From positions 1-64,000 of the forward strand of contig CANJJT010000010.1 in NCBI GenBank assembly GCA_947474715.1: a stretch of DNA of 64,000 bases, in the 5' to 3' direction. Both the position numbers and the translations under genes were made by a program. The notes below the pieces were generated by a model. That model had not been told where the DNA came from. It saw only the letters and a list, made by a program, of their open reading frames with translations, and searched no databases. Numbering within the stretch: the first letter of the stretch is position 1; every line of letters begins with the position of its first letter. The stretch comes from CAIYPG01 sp903864555. GTDB taxonomy: Bacteria > Pseudomonadota > Gammaproteobacteria > Burkholderiales > SG8-39. This document shows positions 17,291 through 26,500 of this stretch, piece by piece.

Positions 17291-18478
17291 TCAGGCGTAG
17301 GAGCGCAGCCGTTCGGAGAAACGCGCCAGCGGCGCGATGCCGCTTTGCTCGGCACGATGGCACCAGTCCTGCAACTGCGCCACCAGCTGTTCCTTGGAAG
17401 CCATGGAGCGGCTCCACAGCTCGGTCAGCTCGCCGCGCATGGCTACCAGCTTCTGCAGCGTCGGTGACGGGGCCAGTGCAACGGCGAGCTCTTCGCGCTC
17501 GGTCTGGCTGAGCAGCGACTCGTCGCGACGCAGCGAGGATTTGAGTGAATCCAGGCGCTCGGCCTCCAGCGGGGCGCTCTGGCGCAGCCGCTGCAACTCC
17601 TCGCCCATGGCCTGCTTGAGCGACACCGCGTAATGCGCCAGCACGTCGTAGCGGTTGCGGATCACCGCCTCCAGCAAACCGGCATCCACCGACGCCTTGG
17701 GATCGGCAATGCGCGGGACCGGCGCCACATGCTTCACCTTGCACAGGCCCAGGGCCTGCAGGATCTGGATGTACACCCAGCCGATGTCGAACTCGTACCA
17801 TTTGCTGGAGAACTTCGCCGAGGTAGCATGCGCGTGGTGGTTGTTGTGCAGTTCCTCGCCACCGATGAGGATGCCGATCGGCACGATGTTGGTGCTGGTG
17901 TCCGGCGTGTGCTGGTTGCGATAGCCGTAGTAGTGGCCCACGCCGTTGATGACACCGGCCGCCCAGAAGGGAATCCAGATGATCTGCGTGCCCAGGATCA
18001 GCAGGCCCGGGATGAAGCCGAACAGCACCACGTTGATCAGGCCCATGGTGACGATGCCGTGGACCATGAAGCGTGAATAGACATTGCGCTCGAGCCAGTC
18101 ATCGGGCGTACCCGAGCCGTAGCGCTCGATGGTCTCGGGGTTCTTCTTTTCCTTGACGTAGAGCAGCACGCCGCCGAACAGCACCTGGTTGATGCCGTAG
18201 AACATCGGGCTGTGCGGATCTTCGGCGGTTTCGCACTTGGCGTGGTGCTTGCGGTGCACCGCCACCCATTCGCGCGTCACCATGCCCGTGGTCATCCACA
18301 GCCAGAGGCGGAAAAAGTGGCTCGGTATGGCGTGCAGTTCCATGGCGCGGTGTGCCTGGGCACGGTGCAGGAACAGCGTGACGGCACTGATGGTGATGTG
18401 CGTGAGCCCCAGGGCCACCAGCACAAAGCCCCACCAGGGCAGGTCAAACACGCCAAAAAACAGGAAATTCCAGTCCAT
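17291..18478 (-). CDS. Acyl-CoA/acyl-lipid delta-9 type fatty-acid desaturase
   Basis: Membrane di-iron desaturase that introduces a double bond in acyl chains, likely for membrane fluidity. 395 residues. The three histidine boxes are HRAQAH (residues 38-43), HRKHH (75-79) and ELHNNHH (about 208-213). Hydrophobic helices lie around 15-35 and 135-180. About 130 extra C-terminal residues beyond the desaturase core are charged and helical (EEELQRLRQ-like, SQTEREELAVAL), a tail seen in proteobacterial members. No cytochrome b5 domain. Single-gene unit with its own terminator. Confidence 0.92.
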   Translation of the reverse strand: MDWNFLFFGVFDLPWWGFVLVALGLTHITISAVTLFLHRAQAHRAMELHAIPSHFFRLWLWMTTGMVTREWVAVHRKHHAKCETAEDPHSPMFYGINQVLFGGVLLYVKEKKNPETIERYGSGTPDDWLERNVYSRFMVHGIVTMGLINVVLFGFIPGLLILGTQIIWIPFWAAGVINGVGHYYGYRNQHTPDTSTNIVPIGILIGGEELHNNHHAHATSAKFSSKWYEFDIGWVYIQILQALGLCKVKHVAPVPRIADPKASVDAGLLEAVIRNRYDVLAHYAVSLKQAMGEELQRLRQSAPLEAERLDSLKSSLRRDESLLSQTEREELAVALAPSPTLQKLVAMRGELTELWSRSMASKEQLVAQLQDWCHRAEQSGIAPLARFSERLRSYA

Positions 18479-18610
18479 AAATATTCTCCCCGAATTGAAT
18501 CGGCAGGGGGCCCAGTATATCCCCCCCGGGGTGCGATCCCCACCTGCAGCGCAACATAAATACCCTGCTCAAAAACTCGGAAATACCTTAAGAATCAGTG
18601 GGAATCTGGC

Positions 18611-18922
18611 TCAGCTTCGGTCGTCGATGGCGCGAGGCGAACTGCCGCGCCCGGAGGCATCACCCGGTCCGGCTTCTGGCGGCGAAGCGGTCCCGCCCTC
18701 CCGCTCCACTTCGAACTGGCCTTCGATCACCACCGGTTCATGATCGGAGGCTTCGCCAGACTGTCGTGCAGCAGGGGAGCGCGGGAAAAAACGCCGCCAC
18801 GCCACCCACGAGCCCACCAGCACCACGGCAAACACCGCGATCCACCAGGCGATGAACAGACCCACCAGGCCGACGATGGCCATGGTGGCAACCAGGATGA
18901 ACTGAAGCAGGGATTTGAGCAT
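18611..18922 (-). CDS. Small hypothetical membrane protein
   Basis: 103 residues. Residues 1-50 form two adjacent hydrophobic segments (LLQFILVATMAIVGLVGLFI and WIAVFAVVLVGSWVAW), then a basic RRFFPRSP stop-transfer patch and a disordered acidic/Ser/Gly tail of about 50 residues. I do not recognise the family. It lies alone between the desaturase and a TctC gene. Confidence 0.55.
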   Translation of the reverse strand: MLKSLLQFILVATMAIVGLVGLFIAWWIAVFAVVLVGSWVAWRRFFPRSPAARQSGEASDHEPVVIEGQFEVEREGGTASPPEAGPGDASGRGSSPRAIDDRS

Positions 18923-19299
18923 GTGGGAACTTGAAAGGTTAGGACAGTCGCAATCGATGGCAGTTCAGGCTGGCTCCGGAAGGGCGCACTGCAGCAACGC
19001 ATTCTACCTACGCAAATTGGCGGCGTTTCCTATAGAAGGCAACCGGGTGCTGCAGCTAGTATCACTCATCCCGTCGCGCGCGCCGTAGCGGCCATGAGAA
19101 TCGTGAGTGGATAGTTGAATACCGACTGCATCAGCAAGGGAAAGGAAGCCGAAAAGGGGCTTGATGCAAGGCAGGGGTGGCGATTCCAGCGCACGCCCGT
19201 GGCACTGGCACGGATGCCAAGCACCCTGCGGTATCATCCCCGCCAGCCCTGGGTCCGGCCGGGCGCAGGGAAAAACCAAAGGCAAAAGGAGGGGTACCG
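18923..19299. other. Intergenic region, no gene seen
   Basis: 377 bases between the divergent small membrane protein and the TctC gene. No reading frame with a ribosome site, no RNA gene and no repeat unit recognised. The AAAGGAGG at the right edge belongs to the TctC start. Confidence 0.4.
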
Positions 19300-20319
19300 A
19301 TGCGTTCACTCATTCGCCCTGTGTCATTTAGCACCATGTCACGTCGAACCGCCTGCGCTGCACTCACCGCAGCCGCCGCAAGCCTGACCTCCGCCAGTGG
19401 CCTCGCCCAGGGCATCGGTGACTGGCCCAACCGGCCGGTCAGCTGGATCATTGCCACCTCGCCCGGTGGCGGCGTGGATTTCGAGTCGCGCCTGTATTCG
19501 CAAAAGCTCAACGAGGCGTTCGGCAAGCCCTTCGTGCTCGATTACAAACCCGGCGCCGGCTCGACCATCGGCGCGGCCTACGTCTCCAAGGCGGCACCGG
19601 ATGGCTACACCATCCTGTCGATGACGCCCAGCCACACCATCTCGCCGCTGGTCTACGCGACGCTGCCCTACAACCTGGACCGCGACTTCTCGCACATCTC
19701 GCTCACCAGCAAGCGGCCCAGCCTGTTCCTGGTGCACCCGTCCTTCCCGGCGAAGGACTTCAAGCAATACGTCGCCCTCGCGCGCCAGAACCCGGACAAG
19801 TACAACATCGGCACCTCCGGCGCCGGCACCATCGGTCACCTGGCGCTCGAATGGCTGCACAGCCTGGTGGGCGCCAAGGTCACCTACGTCAACTTCAAGG
19901 GCGGCGGCCCCTCCTACACCGCGCTCATCTCCGGGCAGCTCGATGGCGTGATCGGCAGCCCCGCGGCCATGATCCCGCACATCAAGTCAGGCAAGGCACG
20001 CGCACTGGTCACTACCACTTCCGAGCGGCTCAAGGTGCTGCCCGACCTGCCCACCGTGCAGGAAGAGGGCTACGCCGGTTATGACTACGCCCAGTGGATA
20101 GGCGTGGTGGCCCCGGCCAGGACACCCGTTGCGATCCGCGAGCGCCTGAGCGCCGAGCTGGCCAAGATCGTGAAGATGCCCGACGTCTACGCCAAGGTCG
20201 CCGACGACGGCACCATCATGATCGGCAGCAGCCCGGAGTACCTGCGCAAGTACATCAGCGATGAGGCCGCGCGCTGGCGCAAGGTGGTCAACGACTCGGG
20301 CATCAAGCTGGCCGAGTAG
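19300..20319 (+). CDS. Bug/TctC-family periplasmic solute-binding protein
   Basis: 339 residues. The start ATG 19300 is preceded by AAAAGGAGGGG. A Tat-like signal peptide is suggested by MSRRTACAALTAAAASL, an SRR motif before the hydrophobic region, with cleavage near GLAQG. The ligand loop is SWIIATSPGGGVDFESRLYS, followed by KPGAGSTIGAAYVSKAAPDGY and the glycine-rich TSGAGTIGHL. It is probably co-transcribed with the iron-ADH-fold gene 76 bases downstream, so its ligand may be that enzyme's substrate or a precursor. Confidence 0.9.
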   Translation: MRSLIRPVSFSTMSRRTACAALTAAAASLTSASGLAQGIGDWPNRPVSWIIATSPGGGVDFESRLYSQKLNEAFGKPFVLDYKPGAGSTIGAAYVSKAAPDGYTILSMTPSHTISPLVYATLPYNLDRDFSHISLTSKRPSLFLVHPSFPAKDFKQYVALARQNPDKYNIGTSGAGTIGHLALEWLHSLVGAKVTYVNFKGGGPSYTALISGQLDGVIGSPAAMIPHIKSGKARALVTTTSERLKVLPDLPTVQEEGYAGYDYAQWIGVVAPARTPVAIRERLSAELAKIVKMPDVYAKVADDGTIMIGSSPEYLRKYISDEAARWRKVVNDSGIKLAE

Positions 20320-20395
20320 CGCAGCAGGAACGCAGCATCAGCGCAAGACAAGGGCTGCCCGCCAGCCCCACAAGAACACTCCAGAGAGGAACGCC

Positions 20396-21598
20396 ATGAA
20401 ACTCGAATCCGTCTACGACTTTCGCATCGCCCCCGCCCCGGCCCGCGTCTACAGCGGCAAGGACGCCCTGGGCAATCTGCCCGCGGAACTGAAGCGCCAG
20501 CGCGCCAAGCGCGCCTTCATCCTGTGCGGCCAGTCGGTCTCCAAAAAGACCGACATCATCACGCGCATGAAGGCGCTGCTGGGTGAGGCCTTTGCCGGCA
20601 TCTACGACCAGATGAAAAAGGACACCCCCATCGACGACATCATGGCCGCGCGCGAACTGGCCCGCGCCTGCCAGGCCGACATCCTCATCGCCGTGGGCGG
20701 CGGCAGCGCCATGCAGGGCGGGCGGGTGCTTGCCATCATGCTGGCCGAGAAAGGCGCCCCCGAGGAGCTGTGCACCCAGTACCCGGAATTCGGCAATGCC
20801 ATCAGTCCCAAGCTGCTGGAGAAGAAACTGCCCATCATCAATGTGCTCACCGTGCCCAACTCCGCGCAGAACCGCGGCGGCTCGCCGGTCAAGAAGGGCG
20901 ACTACCGCCTGGAGTTCTTCGACCCCAAGACCCGGCCGGTCGCCCTCATCTGGGATGCCGATGCGCTCATGACCGCGCCGGACTCGATGATGCGCAACAC
21001 CGCCTGCTCACTCCTTTGGCGGGCCAGCATGGACCTGGGCTACAAGCGCGCCAATACCCTCGCCCAGTACAACCGCCGCAACGTGCTCGACATCGCCCGC
21101 GGTGCCGTTCCGCGCATGCTCACCGACCCCGGTGCGCGCATCGAAATGTGTGTGGCCTCCTACCTGCAGAACCGTGAGGCCGATGACGGCGGTACGCGCA
21201 CCAACCACTGGGCCGGGCGCGTGGTGTATGCCTTTGCCACCTCCATCTTCAACAAGTTCGAGCACGTCGGCCAGGGCGAAGCCCGTGCCGCCCTCACGCC
21301 CACGGTACTGCGCCGCATGGGCGGACGCGACCCCGAATGCATGTGCCGCATCGCCGAAGCCTGGGGCCTGTGGAAGGAAGGCGACCCCGCCGACCAGGCC
21401 CACCTGCGCCTGGCCGACGAACTGGAACGCCAGTTCAATGCGCTCAAGATGCCGAAGACACTCGGCGACATCAAGGTGCCCCGCGACGCCGCCGCCGCGT
21501 TGCTGGAAAATTCCCTGCGCAACTTCAACGCCGACCCCAAGCGCGAGTTCGTCAAGGAACGCGAGTTCCTGAAAGAAGTGCTGGAAGCTTGCTGGTAG
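20396..21598 (+). CDS. Iron-containing alcohol dehydrogenase-fold protein with non-canonical metal site
   Basis: 400 residues. Start chosen at ATG 20396 after AGAGAGG. The N-terminal domain has the NAD-binding AVGGGSAMQGG, though the usual Asp after GGGSxx is Gln. By-eye alignment to FucO-type enzymes puts N201, S205, A279 and Q293 at the four metal-ligand positions (normally D, H, H, H, with spacings of 4 and 14 that are kept here). H290 is nearby but offset. It may be a metal-free dehydrogenase/reductase or a non-dehydrogenase. Paired with an upstream TctC receptor; substrate unknown. Confidence 0.75.
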   Translation: MKLESVYDFRIAPAPARVYSGKDALGNLPAELKRQRAKRAFILCGQSVSKKTDIITRMKALLGEAFAGIYDQMKKDTPIDDIMAARELARACQADILIAVGGGSAMQGGRVLAIMLAEKGAPEELCTQYPEFGNAISPKLLEKKLPIINVLTVPNSAQNRGGSPVKKGDYRLEFFDPKTRPVALIWDADALMTAPDSMMRNTACSLLWRASMDLGYKRANTLAQYNRRNVLDIARGAVPRMLTDPGARIEMCVASYLQNREADDGGTRTNHWAGRVVYAFATSIFNKFEHVGQGEARAALTPTVLRRMGGRDPECMCRIAEAWGLWKEGDPADQAHLRLADELERQFNALKMPKTLGDIKVPRDAAAALLENSLRNFNADPKREFVKEREFLKEVLEACW

Positions 21599-21624
21599 GC
21601 GTTGCTACACCGGCAAGCTGGACA

Positions 21625-21659
21625 GGTCCGCTCGCATCCGTGGACGGAAAAAGCGGACC
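21625..21659 (+). terminator. Hairpin after the iron-ADH-fold gene, weak terminator
   Basis: GGTCCGCT (21625-21632) pairs with AGCGGACC (21652-21659), with an inner CCGT/ACGG helix. It starts 27 bases after the stop codon, but no T tract follows, so termination would be Rho-assisted if at all. Confidence 0.4.
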
Positions 21660-21723
21660 GGCACAAGGGTAATGCCCCCCGCAAGGGTGGGCGTGCCGTC
21701 TCCCGGTGGTTGGGTTCCTCAGC

Positions 21724-21790
21724 GATTTCCCCGGGACACTGAGGCAGCAAACCTGGCAGGGTCGGCAAGCCCCCCCCCTGTCAAAGGCGC
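21724..21790. repeat. Degraded copy of the palindromic repeat
   Basis: GCGATTTCCCCGGGA, then GGCAGCAAACCTGGCAGGG, then CCCCCCCCCTGTCAAAGGC. These segments correspond in order to the outer flank and the constant hairpin of the arm at 50226, but the hairpin is no longer complementary and the variable hairpin is lost. It lies between convergent genes. The rest of 21599-21965 holds no gene that I can support. Confidence 0.55.
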
Positions 21791-21965
21791 TTCACCACAT
21801 TCCGGGGACCCAGGCTGTGAACCAGCCAGTTCCATGCGCATGCCTGGCTCTGACGGCCTGTCTGGCAGAAGGCCTGGCTTGTTCAATGGCCCGGGATGAG
21901 GCATTGCCGTCCAGGCCGGGACCACAACGGATCGTTTCGCCCGGGACAAACGGCGCGCGCAACCG

Positions 21966-23186
21966 CTAAACCACCTTGTCCTTGCGCAGTTGCGCCAGGG
22001 TCGCGTCATCCATGCCCAGCAGCGACTTCAGCACTTCGTCGGTGTGTTGCCCGATGGAGGGCGGCGCCTGGTAGTCGGTGATGGGGGTTTCCGACAGGCG
22101 GATGGGGCTGCGCAGCAGCGGCACGGTGCCGGTGGCCGAGTTCGGATGCGGGGCATGCACGATGGGGTCGCGCGTTTTCACATGCGGGTCGCTGAAGGTG
22201 CGGTCCACGGTGTACACGGCCGCCGCGATCACGTTGTTCGCCGCAAAGTCGTCCACCCATTCCTGCATGCCGCGGGTGGCCAGCGACTCGAGGATGGCCT
22301 TCTGCAGGAAGGGCTTGTTCTGCAGGCGGTTGGCGCGCTTCGAGTAACGCTCGTCGCCGCACAGGTCCTCGCGGCCAATCACTTTGAGGAAGCGCTGGAA
22401 CTGGTGGTCCATGCCGGCCGAGATGAACAGCATGCCGTCCTTGCAGGGGAACACGTCCGAGGGGAAGGAGGCGGGCGTGCTGTTGCCCTGGCGGATGGGC
22501 ACGTCGCCCGAGATGAGATAGGCGGTGGCGCGATGCGACAGGCCGGCGATCTGTGAATCGAGCAGGCACATGTCGATGTACTGGCCGGGGCCGTTGTTCA
22601 GGTTGCGGTGGTACAGCGCGCTGATGATGGCCACCGAGGTAAACAGGCTGGTGATGGTGTCCGACACCACGAAGCCGGTGCGCTGGGGCGGGCCGTCGGC
22701 CTGGCCGGTGAGGCTCATCAGGCCGCTCATGGCCTGGAAGCAGCCGTCCAGGCCGGGACGTTCGGCATAGGGGCCGGACTGGCCGAAGCCGGTGATGGAC
22801 GCATAGATGATGCGCGGGTTGACCTTCTTGATGTTCTCGTAATCCAGGCCATGGCGCGCCAGGTCGCCGGCCTTGTAGTTCTCGATCAGCACATCACACA
22901 CCGCGGCCAGCTTGCGGATGATGTCCTGGCCGGCCGGGGTGGCCAGGTCCACGGTGATGCCCTTCTTGTTGCGGTTGGCGGCGAGGTAGTAGCTCGAGTC
23001 GCGCGTGGGCTTGCCATCGGCGCCCTTGAGGAAGGGCGGCCCGTAGTTGCGCATGTCATCGCCCTCGCCGGGACGCTCCACCTTGATCACTTCGGCGCCG
23101 AGGTCGGCCAGCGTCTGGGCGCAATAGGGGCCGGCAAAAATTCGGCTCATGTCGAGGACACGGATGCCGCTCAGTGGCTTGTTCAC
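21966..23186 (-). CDS. Family III CoA-transferase (CaiB/BaiF/Frc type)
   Basis: Transfers CoA between carboxylic acids. 406 residues. Start taken as GTG 23186 (VNKPLSGIRVLDMSRI), preceded by CAGGAGAACTGAC; upstream in-frame codons lack family similarity. Signatures: AGPYCAQTLADLGAEVIKVERPGEGDDMR, NRNKKGITVDL, DVLIENYKAGDL and GLDGCFQAMSG, whose Asp is the expected acyl-anhydride nucleophile. It is convergent with the TctC/iron-ADH pair. Substrate not predictable; formyl-, carnitine-, succinyl- and benzylsuccinate-CoA types share this fold. Confidence 0.9.
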   Translation of the reverse strand: MNKPLSGIRVLDMSRIFAGPYCAQTLADLGAEVIKVERPGEGDDMRNYGPPFLKGADGKPTRDSSYYLAANRNKKGITVDLATPAGQDIIRKLAAVCDVLIENYKAGDLARHGLDYENIKKVNPRIIYASITGFGQSGPYAERPGLDGCFQAMSGLMSLTGQADGPPQRTGFVVSDTITSLFTSVAIISALYHRNLNNGPGQYIDMCLLDSQIAGLSHRATAYLISGDVPIRQGNSTPASFPSDVFPCKDGMLFISAGMDHQFQRFLKVIGREDLCGDERYSKRANRLQNKPFLQKAILESLATRGMQEWVDDFAANNVIAAAVYTVDRTFSDPHVKTRDPIVHAPHPNSATGTVPLLRSPIRLSETPITDYQAPPSIGQHTDEVLKSLLGMDDATLAQLRKDKVV

Positions 23187-23505
23187 GTCAGTTCTCCTGC
23201 AGTCGATGGCTGTGATGAACCGGGGTAGCCACTCGCGGCTGTCCTCCGGCAAAGGCGTCTGGCTTGCGTCAAGGGCGCAATTGTCTCGCAATTCAGCGGC
23301 GACACGCTGGCGGGCCCGTCGGCAGGATGGTCGCGGATGTGAACCAGGTCACAGGCACGCCGGGCGATTTTGCGTCACGATAGGCCTGCGTCGAACCGTC
23401 CGCGGTGACGCGCCATGGCTTGCCGTCACCCGTCACGCTGCACACAGCCCCTAAAATGAACCCCTCGGTGCCAGACTCACACCATCCGTCCTTCGAGACC
23501 TGACC
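23187..23505. other. Intergenic region between divergent genes, no gene seen
   Basis: 319 bases between the CoA-transferase (-) and the DUF748 gene (+). It should carry both promoters. A TAAAAT lies near 23452, about 50 bases before the + start, but without a well-spaced -35. No other structure seen. Confidence 0.35.
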
Positions 23506-26500
23506 ATGAACCAGCCCTGGACCAATACCCAAACCCGTCGCTCCCGCCGGCTCATCATCGCCGGCAGCGTCATCGCCATGCTGGCCCTGATGTGGATACT
23601 GCTGGGCGCCCTGTGGCTGCCCGCGCTGGTCAAGCGTGAAGCACCGAAGGCCCTGGAGGCTACCGGGCACAAACTCAGCATCGGCGCTTTCAGCTTCAAC
23701 CCGGTGACGCTGACGGTGCGCGCCAGCGACATCGCGCTGGCCGATGGCGCCGGCAAGCCGGTGTTCAGCCTGGCCGGCCTGGTTGCCGATCTCGAGTGGC
23801 GCTCACTGCTGCGCTTTGGCGCGGTGTTGTCCGAACTGCGCCTCACCCGGCCGGCCCTGTTCGTGGACATCGACCCGGAAGGTCGCGTCAACCTGGCCGC
23901 CCTGTCCAGGCCGGAGGCCGCCGAGAAGAAACCCGCAGGCGGCCTGCCGCGTTTCATCATCGGCCAGTTCGCCATCGAGGAAGGCTCGATCGCCTTTGCC
24001 GACCGCCGCGAAGGCTACGAGAACCGCGTCGACAATTTCGGCATCACCCTGAGCAATGTCTCCAGCCTGCAGGGCAACAGTGGCAAGCTCAAGCTGGGTG
24101 CCCACACCACCGATGGCGCGCAACTGGACTGGGAAGGTGACCTGTCCCTGCAGCCGATTGCCGCCAGCGGCACGCTGAAGCTCGCCGGCTTTCCACTGCC
24201 CTCGCTGATGCCCTATCTCGACACCGCGCTGGCCGGGCGCATCTCCGCCGGCAGTGCCGAGGCCACGCTGCCGCACCGCTTCAGCCTCGTCGAAGGTCGG
24301 CCCCAGCTCACCGTGGAAAATGCCAGTGCCGCCGTCACCGGTCTCGCCGTGTCCCTGCCGGGCAGCGGCAAGGGGGCGGATGCAGGTGCACCGGTGAAAC
24401 TCACGCGCTTCGGCATGGAAGGCGTGAACGTGGACCTGCTGAAGCGGCTGGTCACCATACAGAAGGCCGACCTGAACGAACCGGTGATCGCGCTTACCCG
24501 CCGCGCCGATGGCGTCATCGACCTCACCGACATTCTGGCCAGACGCGCGCCGCCCAAGGACACGCCACCGCCGGGTGAACCCTGGACGGTCAGCCTGGAC
24601 CAGTTCACCCTGGAAGGCGGACGCGTGGGTTTTCGTGATAACGCCCTGCGCCTCGCGCTCGCACTGGACGGCATCGCGGCCTCACTCAAGGATGTCAGCA
24701 CCACCGGGGACAAGCCGGCTGGCTTCGAACTGACCGCGGCACTGCGGGACGCAACCGGCAAGGCAGCCGGCACGCTGAGCGCCAGGGGCGAGACGATCGC
24801 CGCCACCTCCACGTTCAAGGCCAGGCTAGGCCTGGAGGGCGTGGCGCTGGCGCTGATGCAGCCCATGCTGGAAAACCATGCGCGCGTGCGCATCGCCTCG
24901 GGCACGGCGTCGCTGGGCGGGGACGTCGAGATGAGTGAGGGCAAAGGTCTGCGATTTGCCGGCGAGGCCGGCATCGCCGACGTCGTGGTGCACGATGCCA
25001 GCGCAGAGGCCGCCAAAGACGCCACGAAAGCCGGGGCTACCGCCCCCTTGCTGAAGCTGGCGCGCTTCGCCCTGCAGGGCATCGCGGTGGACGTAGACAA
25101 GCGGCAGGTGCTGACACAGAAGGCGCAGATCACCGGGCTGGAAACCAGCGCGAAGCGTGATGCCAGCGGCAGGCTCGATGTGCAGAAGCTGCTGGTGGAG
25201 ACGCCGCCCGGCGCTGTCAAACCGGTGGCTGCAGAGCTTGTTGCGGCCAAGCCCGCCACCGGCAAACCAGCAGCCCAGGAAACGCCCTGGTCCATGCGTG
25301 TCGCGCGTACCGAGATCGACAGCAGCAGCGTGGGCTTTGCCGATGCCGCCAGCGGCGTGGCACTGACCCTGGAGGGCATCACCGCGCGCATCGACGACGC
25401 CTCCAATGACCTCGCCAAGCCGCTGGCCTTCGAGTTCGGCGCCGGCGTGAAGGGCGGCGGCAAGCTGGCCGCACGCGGCCGCGCCACACCGGCTGCCGGT
25501 GCGCTGACAGCGCGCGTGGAGGCCACCGCCATACCGCTGGCGCTGGCCCAGCCGGTACTCGATGCGAGCACCCGTGCACGGGTGCTCGCGGGCACCGCCA
25601 GCATCGCCGGCGACCTGCGCGTCAACGCCCTGGATGGCAGCTCCAAGGAAAGCTTCCGTTTCACCGGCAGCGTGGGCGTGGGTGAGCTCGCCATGGAGGA
25701 ACGGCAGCAAGGGCCGGCGGAAGCCGTGCCATCGACACAGATCATGGGCTGGAAGTCACTGTCCACGGACAGCCTGCGCGTAAGCGGCATGCCACTGCGC
25801 GTGGACATGGATGAACTGCGGCTGGTGGCCCCGGTGGGGCGCCTGGCGATTGCCGCCGACCGCAGTCTCAATCTTGGTCGCGCTTTCACGCCACTACCAG
25901 TGCCTGTGGCCCAGGCAACACCATCGGCGGCGCCACTGGTCACGGCGCCCGCTGCCGCGACACCGCCTGCGCAAAGCAATGACCCCGGCTTCTCGCTGTC
26001 GCTGCGCCGCCTGCGGGTGGAACAGGCCCTCCTCGATTTCAGCGATGCCAGCATCAGCCCGGGCTTTGCCACGCGCATCCATAACCTGGGTGGCACACTC
26101 AATGGCCTGTCCACCGAACGTGGCACGCGCAGCCAGTTCTCGCTGGAAGGCGCGGTGGACGAGTTCGGCTTCGCCCGGCTGTCCGGCGCGCTGAATCCCT
26201 TTCAGCCGCGCGAACAGACCAACTTCCGCGTCGAATTCCGCAACCTCGACCTGACGCGTGCCTCGAGCTACTCGATCAAGTTCGCCGGCTACCGCATCGC
26301 CGCCGGCCGCCTGTCGCTCGACCTGCGTTATCGCATCAACGACGGCCGGCTGGAAGGCGAGAACAAGGCCGTGTTCGACGAACTCACCCTGGGCGAGCGC
26401 ATCGACGGTCCGGATGCGCTCAAGCTGCCGCTGCAACTGGCCATCGCCATCCTCAAAGACAGCGACGGACGCATCGATCTGGACATTCCGGTCACCGGCA

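Noticed and set aside
24213..26126. 637-codon minus-strand open frame inside the DUF748 gene
   Set aside because: Ser/Ala/Arg-rich shadow translation of a repetitive GC-rich gene; no coherent motif.
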